This document shows, piece after piece, positions 1-7,560 of a stretch of DNA of 64,000 bases. The position numbers were made by a program, and so were the translations under genes. The stretch covers positions 1,054,067 to 1,118,066 of the forward strand of contig NZ_KQ950180.1 of the NCBI RefSeq assembly GCF_001517975.1, given 5' to 3'. Every line of letters begins with the position of its first letter. Within the stretch, counting starts at the first letter, position 1. This DNA comes from Thermobifida cellulosilytica TB100 (lineage in GTDB: Bacteria; Actinomycetota; Actinomycetes; Streptosporangiales; Streptosporangiaceae). The notes beneath the pieces were generated by a model that was not told the DNA's origin, searched no databases, and saw only the letters and a list, made by a program, of their open reading frames with translations.

Positions 1-1203
1 GCCAGTGTACGCATGCTGGACATTCCCGCCGAGACTTTCGACAACGCCTACAACTCTGTGGCGAACTCCACACTGTGGTTCGTTCACCACATGCTCTACG
101 ACACCCCCAACAAACCGGCGTTCGGTGCGCGGTTCCGCAGCGAGTGGGCGGACTACCGGGCCTACAACTCCGCCTTCGCCGAGGCGCTGCTCACCGGCGC
201 CGACGAGGGGGCGAAGGTGGCGGTGCAGGACTACCACCTGGCGCTGGTGCCCCGGATGCTGCGGGTACGCCGCCCGGACCTGCGCATCACGCACTTCTCC
301 CACACCCCCTGGGCGCCGCCGGAGTACTTCCGGATGCTGCCCGCCGAGATCGGCCGGGAGCTCCTGGCGGGCATGCTCGGCGCCGACTACCTGGGCTTCC
401 TCAGCGTGCGCTGGGCCGACGCGTTCCTGCGCTGCTGCGAGGTGTTCCTGCGCGCCCCGGTGAACTGGAGCACCCGCGCCGTCGAGTACGGCGGCCGGAT
501 CGTGCGCGTCGGCGTGCACGGCCTGGGCGCGGACGCCGAAGGACTGCGGGAGCGGGCCGCCGCCGAGGACGTGGCGCAGTGGCGGGAGCGGCTGCGCGAA
601 CGGGTCGGCGACCGCAAGCTGGTCGTGCGGGTGGACCGCACCGAGCTGTCCAAGAACATCGTGCGGGGCCTGGAAGCCTTCGGCGAGCTGCTGCGCGAGC
701 ACCCCGAGTGGCGCGGCCGCGTCACCCACCTGGCGTTCGCCTACCCCAGCCGGGGCGGCGTGGCCGAGTACCGCGCCTACACCGCGTCGGTGCACGCCAC
801 CGCCGAAGCGATCAACGCCGAGTTCGGCACCGACGGCTGGACGCCGGTGGTGCTGGAGGTCAACGACGACTACCCGCGCTCCCTGGCGTCCTACCAGATC
901 GCCGACGTGCTGCTGGTCAACCCGATCCGCGACGGCATGAACCTGGTCGCCAAGGAGGGGCCGGTCCTGTCGCTGGACGGGGTGGCCCTGGTGCTCTCCA
1001 CCGAGGCGGGCGCCGCCGACGACCTGGGCGCCGACGCGCTGCTGGTCAACCCCTACGACGTGTCCGAGACCGCCGCCGCGCTGCACCGGGCGCTGAGCAT
1101 GGGCGACGAGGAGCGCAGGCAGCGCACCGAGCGCCTGGCCGAGGCCGCGGCCGCGCTGCCCCCGCACCGCTGGTTCGCCGACCAGTTGCGGGCGCTGGAC
1201 TGA
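1..1203 (+). CDS. otsA: Trehalose-6-phosphate synthase (GT20), 5' end cut by window edge
   Basis: This gene makes trehalose 6-phosphate from a nucleotide-glucose donor and glucose 6-phosphate in the cytoplasm. The reading frame is open from base 1. About 400 residues are visible against the 470-480 usual for the family, so roughly 80 N-terminal residues lie outside the window. GT20 signatures are present: VQDYHLALVP near visible residue 76, HFSHTPWAPPEYF, the phosphate-binding RVDRTELSKN stretch, and the C-terminal donor-site run NPIRDGMNLVAKEG. The gene converges on otsB across a strong hairpin. Family assignment is secure. Whether the donor is UDP-, ADP- or GDP-glucose cannot be read from the sequence. 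Confidence 0.93.
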   Translation, partial: ASVRMLDIPAETFDNAYNSVANSTLWFVHHMLYDTPNKPAFGARFRSEWADYRAYNSAFAEALLTGADEGAKVAVQDYHLALVPRMLRVRRPDLRITHFSHTPWAPPEYFRMLPAEIGRELLAGMLGADYLGFLSVRWADAFLRCCEVFLRAPVNWSTRAVEYGGRIVRVGVHGLGADAEGLRERAAAEDVAQWRERLRERVGDRKLVVRVDRTELSKNIVRGLEAFGELLREHPEWRGRVTHLAFAYPSRGGVAEYRAYTASVHATAEAINAEFGTDGWTPVVLEVNDDYPRSLASYQIADVLLVNPIRDGMNLVAKEGPVLSLDGVALVLSTEAGAADDLGADALLVNPYDVSETAAALHRALSMGDEERRQRTERLAEAAAALPPHRWFADQLRALD

Positions 1204-1210
1204 CCCGATT

Positions 1211-1249
1211 CCTCCGGCACCGGGCGCGGCACGGCCCCGGCGCCGGAGG
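1211..1249. terminator. Bidirectional hairpin between convergent otsA and otsB
   Basis: A GC-rich inverted repeat with outer arms CCTCCGGC and GCCGGAGG and a partly paired interior lies 8 bases after the otsA stop. It sits between two converging genes, which fits a shared terminator. Confidence 0.6.
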
Positions 1250-1312
1250 ACCTGTCCGATGACCGGCGGCGCCGGGACCGACGCCGCCGGCCGACGGGCG
1301 GCCCCGGACGGT

Positions 1313-2131
1313 TCAGCCGCCCAGGGCCGCCCCGAGCTCCTCCAGGAACGCCACCACTCCGGACGGGCCGTCCACCACCAGGTCGGCCCGCTTGGCGAGT
1401 TCGGTGACCTCCGCAGAACCGCTGCACAGCTTGAACCCGGCCACGCCCTGCTCGTGCAACTGCTCCACCGCGTCGTAGGCCGCGAGGTCGCCCAGGTCGT
1501 CCCCGGCGTACAGCACCGCCTGCGCGCCCGTCTCGGCGACCAGGCCGGTGAGCGCCGCTCCCTTGTCCACACCGGGCGGGCGCAGCTCGATGACCATGCG
1601 CCCCGGCTCCACCGCGAGCCCGGTCTGCTCGGCGAGCTCGGCCAGCGGCGCCCGGAGCAGGTCCAGCGCGGCCTCGGGGTCGGCGGTGCGCCGCGTGTGC
1701 ACGGCCAGCGCGTGGTGCTTGTCCTCGATCCAGGTGCCGTCGGGCGCGCCCACCCGTTCCAGCAGCCCGGGCAGGGCCTCGCGCACCGCGGCCACGCCGG
1801 GCGGCGGCTCGGGGACGGTGAGCACGCCGTCCGCCCAGCGCTCCCGGCCGTACTGGCCGAGCACGGTGATGCCCGGCACCGCGTCGAGGCCGCCGTACTC
1901 GACGGCCACCGCGGCGGGGCGTCCGGTGACGACGGCGACCGCGCGCACCCGGTCGGCCAGGGCGCGCAGCGCCGGGACCGCGCCGGGGTGGGCGCGGGAG
2001 TCCCGCGGGTCGGGCACGATCGGCGCGAGCGTCCCGTCGAAGTCGAACGCGAGAAGGGCGCGGTCGGGCGCCTCGCGGATACGGTCGAGCGCGGTCCTGC
2101 CGGTTTCGGTCGTCGGATTGAGAAGAGTCAT
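1313..2131 (-). CDS. otsB: Trehalose-6-phosphate phosphatase (HAD superfamily)
   Basis: OtsB removes phosphate from trehalose 6-phosphate and completes the OtsA-OtsB route. The 272-residue product has the HAD nucleophile motif FDFDGTLAPI near residue 27, a VVTGRP motif II, the cap-domain stretch IEDKHHALAVH, an ELRPPGVDKG lysine motif and the C-terminal YAGDDLGD acidic motif. I chose the ATG giving MTLLNPTTETG because the longer open frame upstream has no family similarity. The gene faces otsA instead of following it, so the two are not co-transcribed. About 220 bp upstream contain no other gene. Confidence 0.92.
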   Translation of the reverse strand: MTLLNPTTETGRTALDRIREAPDRALLAFDFDGTLAPIVPDPRDSRAHPGAVPALRALADRVRAVAVVTGRPAAVAVEYGGLDAVPGITVLGQYGRERWADGVLTVPEPPPGVAAVREALPGLLERVGAPDGTWIEDKHHALAVHTRRTADPEAALDLLRAPLAELAEQTGLAVEPGRMVIELRPPGVDKGAALTGLVAETGAQAVLYAGDDLGDLAAYDAVEQLHEQGVAGFKLCSGSAEVTELAKRADLVVDGPSGVVAFLEELGAALGG

Positions 2132-2355
2132 GGACGGCTTTCCACTCGGTGGACTGGTCGGTGCCGGTATGCCCCGAACCGGTCGCGGCGGAACCCCGCC
2201 CGGCTGTGCTCCAGAACGCACCCGCCGTACGGCCCCGGAACCCCGGCCCCGCTCGCTCCCGCGGCGAAACCGCAGGCTGCGGCCCCGGGACGGGGGTTCG
2301 CGTCCTTCCCGGACCCCGGCCCCGGGGCAGTGCCCGGCACTTCCGCGCCGCCGTC

Positions 2356-2676
2356 CTAGAGTCGGATGCCGAGTTTCCGGGCGGTGCGCTGTCGTCGCCG
2401 GTCCGCGCGTCTGCGGCGGAGCCGTTTGACGGTCATCGGGTCGAAGACCAGTGCTTCGGGACGGTCGATGAGGCTGTTGAGGATCTGGTAGTAGCGAGTG
2501 GGCGAGAAACCGAACTCGTCGCGGATGGCCTGCTCCTTGGAGCCCTCGAGTTTCCACCACTGCCGCTCGAAGGAGAGGATGCGCTGGTCGCGTTCGTCGA
2601 GTTGGGGCTGTTGTGTCGTCGATCGCCGGGGGACGCGATCGTCAGGGTCCTGGGATCTGGGTCCGGCATCTGACAT
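2356..2676 (-). CDS. DUF3263 protein, small basic helix-turn-helix-like
   Basis: This 106-residue actinobacterial protein has the DUF3263 core: ERDQRILSFERQWWKLEGSKE followed by a helical segment (FGFSPTRYYQILNSLID) resembling a DNA-binding helix-turn-helix, then a very basic C-terminus (KRLRRRRADRRRQR). The ATG at 2676 is preceded by GAGGAGG at good spacing. A role in DNA binding is inferred from the fold-like pattern and charge. No specific function is established to my knowledge. Confidence 0.8.
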   Translation of the reverse strand: MSDAGPRSQDPDDRVPRRSTTQQPQLDERDQRILSFERQWWKLEGSKEQAIRDEFGFSPTRYYQILNSLIDRPEALVFDPMTVKRLRRRRADRRRQRTARKLGIRL

Positions 2677-2748
2677 TGGACGCCTCCTCGTCCGGATCGG
2701 GCGACTTATCGTAGCGACTCCAGGTGAAAGATCGGGGGGAACAGTGGA

Positions 2749-3594
2749 ATGACTGACCGTCGGGGCCACAGTTGTCTGTCCTTCCTCACCGACTACGGGA
2801 CCCGGGACGGCTTCGTGGCCGCCTGCAAGGGGCAGATGCTGCGGCACGCCCCGGGTGTGCCGGTGATCGACATCACCCACGAGATTCCACCGGGGGACGT
2901 GCGGCGCGGCGCGACCGTGCTGGCCGACACCGCCCCCGAACTGCCGGACGCGGTGCACGTGTGCGTGGTGGACCCGGGCGTGGGCACCGAACGGCGCGCC
3001 GTGGCGATCGCCGCGGGAGGGCACGTGCTGGTCGGCCCCGACAACGGGCTGATGGTCTGGGCGGCCCGGGCGCTCGGCGGGATCGACGCCGTCGTCGAGC
3101 TGACCAACGCGTCGCTGTGGCGGCACCCGGTGTCGCGCACCTTCCACGGCCGGGACGTCTACGCCCCTGTGGGGGCGCGGATCGCCGCCGGACTGCCGCT
3201 GTCCGAGGCCGGCAGGGCCGTGGACCCGGCGGGCCTGGTGCGCCTGCCCGAACCGGTCCGGGAGGTCTCCGCGGGCCTCGCCCGCGGCGAGGTGCACGCC
3301 GTCGACCGGTTCGGCAACTGCCAGTTGTCGCTGCTCCCCGAGGACCTGCACGCCGCCCTGGGCTCGCCGGAGCCGCCCGCCCGAGTGACGGTGCGCCTGC
3401 CCGGCGGAGCGCGCAGCGTCGCCGTCGCCCCGACCTTCGGCGCGGTGCCCGCCGGGGAGCCGCTGCTGTTCACCGACTCGGCCGGGCTGCTGGCGCTGGC
3501 CGTGAACGGCGGCAGCGCGGCCGACCTGCTCGGCCTGCGGGTCGGAGCGCCCGTGGAACTGGCACTGACCAGCGCAAAGCACATGGGAGAATGA
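2749..3594 (+). CDS. SAM hydroxide adenosyltransferase (former DUF62, SAM hydrolase)
   Basis: Members of this family split S-adenosylmethionine to adenosine and methionine using activated water. They are related to fluorinase and chlorinase. The 281-residue product shows the family blocks SFLTDYGTRDGFVAACKG near the N-terminus, VVDPGVGTERRAV around residue 80, GPDNGLMVWAA around residue 100, and a C-terminal barrel with DRFGNCQLS. The start ATG has a GGGGGG ribosome site at about 7 bases. It is a single gene divergent from the DUF3263 gene. A halogenase function is unlikely given the ordinary housekeeping context, but specificity was not tested. Confidence 0.88.
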   Translation: MTDRRGHSCLSFLTDYGTRDGFVAACKGQMLRHAPGVPVIDITHEIPPGDVRRGATVLADTAPELPDAVHVCVVDPGVGTERRAVAIAAGGHVLVGPDNGLMVWAARALGGIDAVVELTNASLWRHPVSRTFHGRDVYAPVGARIAAGLPLSEAGRAVDPAGLVRLPEPVREVSAGLARGEVHAVDRFGNCQLSLLPEDLHAALGSPEPPARVTVRLPGGARSVAVAPTFGAVPAGEPLLFTDSAGLLALAVNGGSAADLLGLRVGAPVELALTSAKHMGE

Positions 3595-3666
3595 CAGGCG
3601 CCCACAGCAGTCTCGGCCGGGACGCCTCGTCTGAGGCCACCGGCCGCCGGGGAGGTTGAAGCCGCC

Positions 3667-4896
3667 ATGCGCACGACACGGACCGGGACGCTCACGGCTC
3701 TGGGCGTCTGCGCGGTGCTGGCCGTCGGACCGTTGACCGTTCCGGCGGAGGCGGCGGTGGACAGTGCGGACCTCCGCCTCGAACAGTGGGGGCTCGACAC
3801 GGTCGGCGCCGCCGAGGTGTGGGAGGAGACCCAGGGCTCGGGAGTCACCGTCGCCCTGCTCGACACCGGCGCGGTCACCGACCACCCCGACCTGCACTCA
3901 GTCACGGTCGGCCCCGACCTCACCGGCGAGGACCTGTCGCCCGACAGCGACGGCTACGGCGTGCACGGCACGATGATGGCCGGGATCATCGCGGCCGGCG
4001 GGCACGGCGTCGAGCACACCGGCGGCGTCATGGGAGCCGCCCCGGAGGCGGAGATCCTCTCGATCCGGGTCGCCGCCGAACCGGACGGCCCCGGAGGCGG
4101 GGAGGTCGACCAGGCGGCGCTCGCCGAGGGCATCCGCCACGCCGTGGACGAGGGGGCGCAGGTCGTCTGCATCCCGCTGCCCGCCTCCGCGTTCTCCGCC
4201 CAGGCCGACCAGGCCGCGCAGGACGCGGTGGACTACGCCCTGGACAACGGCGTGGTCGTGGTCGCCTCCGGCGGCGCGGACGGCGCGGCCGTGTACCCGG
4301 CCGCCTACCCGGGCGTGCTGGCGGTGGGGTCGGTGGGCCCCGACGGGACGCTCTCGGCCTCCTCCAGCCGCGGCGAGCACATCGCGCTGACCGCGCCGGG
4401 CGAGGAGATCATCGCGCCGCAGGCGGGCGGCGGGTATGCGACGGTGAGCGGCAGCGACGCGGCCGCCGCGTTCACCGCGGGGGTGGCCGCGCTGATCCGC
4501 GCCGAGTACCCGCAGCTCCAGCCGGAACAGGTGGTCGAGGCGCTTCTCGAAGGCGCCTCCTCCGGCCAGGCGGGACAGCCCGGCCACGGGGCGGGGACGC
4601 TGAGCGCGCCGGGAGCGTTCAAGGCGGCGGGCACGACCGCCGAGACCGTGCCCCCCTTCGACCCGGACCTGGCCGAACAGCTCGCCGACGAGCCTCTCGT
4701 GCCCGGCTGGGTGCTGTGGACGGGCGGCGCGGTGCTCCTGGTGCTGCTGGCCGTCATCGGCCTGGTGGTGCTGGGGCGGCGCTCGGCCGACCCCTACGAC
4801 CTGCGCACGAAGGAGCCGGAACAGGCGGCCCCCGAACGCCGTCCGGTGCGGGGACGCCGCCGCCGGGGACGCGGGCGGCGCGGCGTCAGCCGCTGA
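3667..4896 (+). pseudogene. Mycosin-like S8 subtilase with catalytic Ser and oxyanion Asn replaced (intact ORF, predicted inactive)
   Basis: This is an intact 409-residue ORF, labelled pseudogene only because the encoded enzyme looks inactive. It has a signal peptide (residues 1-30, ending AEAA), an S8 domain, a transmembrane segment near residues 350-372 and a basic tail, the layout of mycosin-type membrane-anchored subtilases. The catalytic Asp (D66 in ALLDTGA) and His (H100 in GVHGTMMAG) remain. The usual GTSMAAP block reads GSDAAAA, so the serine position is D264, and the oxyanion Asn position in the usual AAGN block is A204. Both alignments are gap-free with the flanking conserved residues. 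No T7SS gene is nearby. The protein could be a binding or scaffold pseudoprotease. Its 3' end overlaps the convergent gene by 11 bp. Confidence 0.8.
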
Positions 4897-5905
4897 ACGC
4901 CGCGCGGACGGTCGCCCTGAGGTCGCCCAGACCGCGGCGGCGGCGCCCGTAGTGGACGGCGTTGGTGAGCAGGCCGACGTAGCGCCGGGTGGCCGGGTGC
5001 AGGAACAGGCTGGTCCCGGTGTACCCGTGGTGGTAGACGAGGCCGTCGTCGGTGACCTTCCAGGCCAGGCCGCGGGAGAAGCGGCTGTCCACCGGCTGGT
5101 GCGGCAGCCAGCTCTGCCGCACGTAGGCGGTGAACGGGGTCACCCCGTGCTCCCCGGCGTGCCACGCCAGCAGGTCGCGGGCGAAGACCCCCAGGTCGGC
5201 GGCGGTGCTGAAGACTCCCGCGTGTCCCGCGACCCCGCCCATCAGGGCGGCGCTCTCGTTGTGCACCACGCCCCAGACGGCCGTCGTCCCGGGGATGCGG
5301 CGTTCGGTGGGCGCGACCGACGGGGTGCGCGGCAGCGGGCCGTAGCAGGTCGCCGACAGGCCGACGTGCCGCCACAGGTCGGCGGCGAGCCGGTCCAGGG
5401 GCTGCCGGTGCAGGCGTTCCAGTAGCAGGCCGAGCAGGACGAACCCCCGGTCGGTGGCGCGGTAGCCGGGCTCCTCCAGCGGTTCGGAGAGGATCGCCTC
5501 GGCCAGCGGCTGCTCGGTGCCGACGTAGCGTTCCAGCCAGGTCACCGGGTTCAGGCGGGAGGTGTGGGTGAGGATCTGCCGGACGGTCACCCCGCCCCCC
5601 GGGTAGCGTCCGGGGAAGTACCTGCCCACGGGCTCGTCGAGGTCCAGCAGCCCGCGGGCGACCGCCTGGCCGACCAGCGGCCAGGTCGCCATGACCTTGG
5701 TGAGACCGGCCACGTCGTAGCGGGTGTCGGGCGCGGTGACCGCCTCCCCGCACTCGACGCCGACGCGGCCGACCGCGACGAACTCCCACAGCTCCCCCGC
5801 ACCGACCACCGCCACCCCGCCGGGCAGCCACCCGGCGTCGACCATGATCTTCAGGACTCCACGCAGCTCCGCGCCGGTGTCGGCGACCCACTCTCCGTCA
5901 CGCAT
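4886..5905 (-). CDS. Beta-lactamase/esterase-family (PF00144) protein lacking the SxxK serine
   Basis: The 339-residue product follows the serine-hydrolase beta-lactamase fold typical of EstB/YbbE-like proteins, with VRQILTHTSRLNP around residues 108-120, VHNESAALMGGVAGHAGVFSTAADL around 214-238, and the HxG motif HHG at 292-294. The nucleophile box, normally SLTK, reads GLTK: G67 replaces the serine and K70 remains. The YxN/YSD position reads ATD (150-152), so the tyrosine also appears lost. The start ATG at 5905 was chosen because the preceding open frame is repeat DNA. A regulatory or binding role is possible; catalysis by the standard mechanism is not expected. It converges on another catalytically degenerate hydrolase. 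Confidence 0.8.
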   Translation of the reverse strand: MRDGEWVADTGAELRGVLKIMVDAGWLPGGVAVVGAGELWEFVAVGRVGVECGEAVTAPDTRYDVAGLTKVMATWPLVGQAVARGLLDLDEPVGRYFPGRYPGGGVTVRQILTHTSRLNPVTWLERYVGTEQPLAEAILSEPLEEPGYRATDRGFVLLGLLLERLHRQPLDRLAADLWRHVGLSATCYGPLPRTPSVAPTERRIPGTTAVWGVVHNESAALMGGVAGHAGVFSTAADLGVFARDLLAWHAGEHGVTPFTAYVRQSWLPHQPVDSRFSRGLAWKVTDDGLVYHHGYTGTSLFLHPATRRYVGLLTNAVHYGRRRRGLGDLRATVRAAFSG

Positions 5906-6117
5906 CCGTCCACCCCCTCCCCCTCGTCCCCGCAGGGCTACCTGCCGGATACCCCGGGCGGCGGGATTCTCCTGGAGGAGGAGTAAAACTTCGACTACGG
6001 AGAGTTCTGATGATCGTGACACGAACGGTCCTGTCCCCCGCAGGGCACAGGCCCGAAGCCGGAGTACGACGGCGACCGGCCGTCGGAACAGCGAAAGCCC
6101 GCCCGGCCGTGGCCGCT

Positions 6118-6260
6118 GTGAGAGCTCAAGTCCCCGGCCTGCTTCGGCCGGGGGCAGGCACGCCCCATCCCCGCGCACGCCGGGAGCAGCCTTGACGACC
6201 TGAGGCTTCAGCAGCGATCCAGGCCTGGAAACCCCGTGGAAGCACCCCGGCCGCCGGGAA
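6118..6260. repeat. Degenerate copy D of the island palindromic element
   Basis: The stretch from 6141 begins GCTTCGGCCG, keeps CAGCCTTGAC (6187-6196) and then CCTGAGG and CCTGGAAACCC in the same order as the left half of copies B and C. Between its left end and the CAGCCTTGAC block lies a CRISPR-repeat-like sequence at 6162-6189. A short hairpin with arms CCCCGGCC and GGCCGGGG spans 6132-6153. The right half is not recognisable. This is homology judged by eye. Confidence 0.5.
6162..6189 (-). repeat. Solitary CRISPR-repeat-like sequence inside copy D
   Basis: This 28-base stretch matches the array repeat at 21 of 28 positions. It shares the CCATCCCC left part and GGGAGCAG right part, with the stem bases CCCCGCGCACGCCGGGG-like and one mismatch. 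No second repeat follows at a 61-base interval. It may be a relic repeat or a chance resemblance. Confidence 0.35.
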
Positions 6261-6388
6261 CGCCCCACAGCCTCGGCCCGGTCGCTCGTGCCCTGCCTGC
6301 TGTCCAAGGTGTCCACTGGACGCGGAACCAACCGGAAGTTCCCCTCCCGCCGAACTTCACGGCCGACCACCGACATGGCCTTGACGAT

Positions 6389-6436
6389 CATGGTCTTAGG
6401 GACAGAACAGATGCCCGTTCTGTCCCCAGAACCATG
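6389..6436. terminator. Long hairpin, 20-bp imperfect stem
   Basis: Arms at 6389-6408 and 6417-6436 pair at 17 of 20 positions, including a perfect GGGACAGAAC/GTTCTGTCCC core, around an 8-base loop. It lies just left of element copy A in a stretch with no recognised gene. It could be a terminator or a structural end of a decayed mobile element. Confidence 0.45.
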
Positions 6437-6492
6437 GGAGATGGTGAGGGTGGCCAAGTCGGGGCTGACGGAGGCGGTGAACCCTCCGGTCC

Positions 6493-6683
6493 GCCTCGGC
6501 CGGGAGGCCCGGCAGCCTTGACCGCCCCTGGGGTGCGGGAGGGATTGTCGGCCGCCGGGTTTCCAGACGGCCAAGCGCCGGGGAAACAGGGGCGGGTTCC
6601 CAGGTGGTGCAGCGCTGCGGCAAGGTGACAGTCCCTCAGGTACCGGCGCGGCGGTCAAGGCTGCCGGGCCTTGCGGCCGAAGC
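6493..6683 (-). repeat. Palindromic element copy A (191 bp), inverted relative to B and C
   Basis: The two ends are inverted repeats of 34 bp with about 31 matches, built around GGCAGCCTTGACCGCC at the left and its complement at the right. Read on the minus strand, the interior follows the same order as copies B and C: CCTGAGGGACTGTC, GCAGCGCTGC, CCACCTGG-AACCCGCC, CCCCGGCGCTTGGCC, GTCTGGAAACCC, CGACAATCCC. No ORF of significance lies inside. The structure resembles a MITE or other non-autonomous element. Direct target repeats could not be identified. Confidence 0.7.
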
Positions 6684-6749
6684 AGACGAAGACCATTGCG
6701 GGACGAGGTAGGCCCGCCGACCAGGCGATGCGGCGGCGCCGGGGCAGTC

Positions 6750-7001
6750 TCAGTCTCCCGGCTCCTCGGGGAGCTGTTCCACCACGAACGATCCCATGCC
6801 GGGCTCTGTGTAGATCAGGCCGTCTGCGCGGAGTGCTCGCATCACCTTCTGGCCTGTGGCCGTGGCGATTCCGAATTCCTCTTGGAGCTGGATCACCGAG
6901 GGGATGCGCGTTCCTGGCTGGTAGTGGCCGGAACGGATGCGCTCCCGGATGATCTCGTGCACCTGTCGCCACCTGGGGCGATTGTCGGCTAGCTCCACCA
7001 T
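6750..7001 (-). CDS. Short GntR-family winged-helix regulator
   Basis: This 83-residue protein consists of little more than a GntR winged helix: WRQVHEIIRERIRSGHYQPG, then the recognition region IPSVIQLQEEFGIATATGQKVMRALRADG and the wing LIYTEPGMGSFV. There is no effector-binding domain. Short GntR proteins of this kind are common in actinobacteria next to integrative or conjugative functions. I chose the ATG at 7001; an in-frame start at 7023 would add seven residues. It lies between the oppositely oriented elements A and B and is divergent from a small membrane-like ORF. The intergenic direct repeats are a likely autoregulatory operator. Confidence 0.8.
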   Translation of the reverse strand: MVELADNRPRWRQVHEIIRERIRSGHYQPGTRIPSVIQLQEEFGIATATGQKVMRALRADGLIYTEPGMGSFVVEQLPEEPGD

Positions 7002-7052
7002 GTACCACACGCTAGAGACCCATTGCATACTCAAGCGAGCGGTCCAATGTTG

Positions 7053-7080
7053 TAGCAAGCTATAGCACGCCATAGCTTTC
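7053..7080. promoter_or_regulatory. Three TAGC repeats at 10-bp spacing plus a 20-bp palindrome
   Basis: TAGCAAGC, TAGCACGC and TAGCTTTC start at 7053, 7063 and 7073, exactly one helical turn apart. Overlapping them, 7058-7077 forms an inverted repeat with arms AGCTAT-N-GC and GC-N-ATAGCT. The site sits between the divergent gntR gene and the ORF at 7170, which suits binding by the adjacent GntR protein. Confidence 0.6.
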
Positions 7081-7169
7081 CTGGGTTATGGTCTGAACGT
7101 GGAAGACCCCCGCGACGGCAGCCACCGTCCGGGGGCGTGGCACCCAGCTACCAAGGAGCTGAGCGCATC

Positions 7170-7376
7170 GTGAACCCTATAGCCCTTGTCCCGGCCTTGT
7201 TCCGGGGTTTGTTGTTCCTCCTGGTGCCCCTGGTCGGCTTTCCGGCCGCGCGCGGCCGACACGCGCGTGGCCCTGCCCGCCCGGCCCCCGGGACACCGGC
7301 AGCCCCTGCCCCGGCCGGGACCATGGAGAGCGGTGAACTGCCCCTCTGCTTCGGCCGCGAGGCGCGGCAGCCTTGA
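7170..7376 (+). CDS. Small hydrophobic-N-terminus protein, 3' end supplied by element B
   Basis: The GTG at 7170 follows AAGGAG by 11 bases and opens a 68-residue frame. Residues 1-28 (PIALVPALFRGLLFLLVPLVGF) form one likely membrane segment. The tail is Ala/Pro/Arg-rich and then runs into element B: the last ten residues (LCFGREARQP) and the stop are encoded by the element's inverted end. This suggests that a longer gene was truncated by the element. It is divergent from gntR. I do not recognise a function. Small membrane proteins are frequent first genes of actinobacterial conjugative-element operons, but this is only suggestive. Confidence 0.5.
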   Translation: MNPIALVPALFRGLLFLLVPLVGFPAARGRHARGPARPAPGTPAAPAPAGTMESGELPLCFGREARQP

Positions 7377-7535
7377 CCGCCGCGCCGACACCTGAGGGAC
7401 TGTCGGCTTCCCGCAGCGCTGCACCACCCGAAAACCCCCTCCTGCCCAGGCGCTTCGCCACCTGGAAACCCGCCACCCGACAATCCCCCCCGAACCCGAG
7501 GGGAGCTCGAGGCTGCCGCGCCTCGCGGCCGAAGC
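7348..7535 (+). repeat. Palindromic element copy B (188 bp), leader-distal side of the array
   Basis: The left end begins GCTTCGGCCGCGAGGCGCGG and the right end carries its complement, about 28 of 34 matched because the inner part reads CTCGAGGCTGCC. Internal modules occur in the same order as in copies A and C. From 7511 to 7560 it shares a 50-bp block with copy C that differs at two positions. That block leads directly into the first CRISPR repeat at 7561, as it leads into the solitary repeat at 9414. Confidence 0.7.
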
Positions 7536-7560
7536 AGACAGAAACCGTTACTGCGACACA

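Noticed and set aside
3667..4896. A type VII secretion (mycosin) locus
   Set aside because: No EccB-E, WXG100 or FtsK-like gene is nearby, and the protease-like protein lacks catalytic residues.
6120..6390. Possible TnpB (IS200/IS605) C-terminal remnant on the minus strand, with PVDTLDSRQGTSDRAEAV-like residues
   Set aside because: The zinc-finger and RuvC residues that define TnpB are not visible, so similarity could not be supported by eye. It is mentioned only as one possible origin of the palindromic elements.
7511..7560. Reading this block as the CRISPR leader with plus-strand transcription
   Set aside because: The repeat handle ATGGTCCG, the degenerate repeat at this end and the PAM-derived base all indicate minus-strand transcription, which makes this the trailer side.
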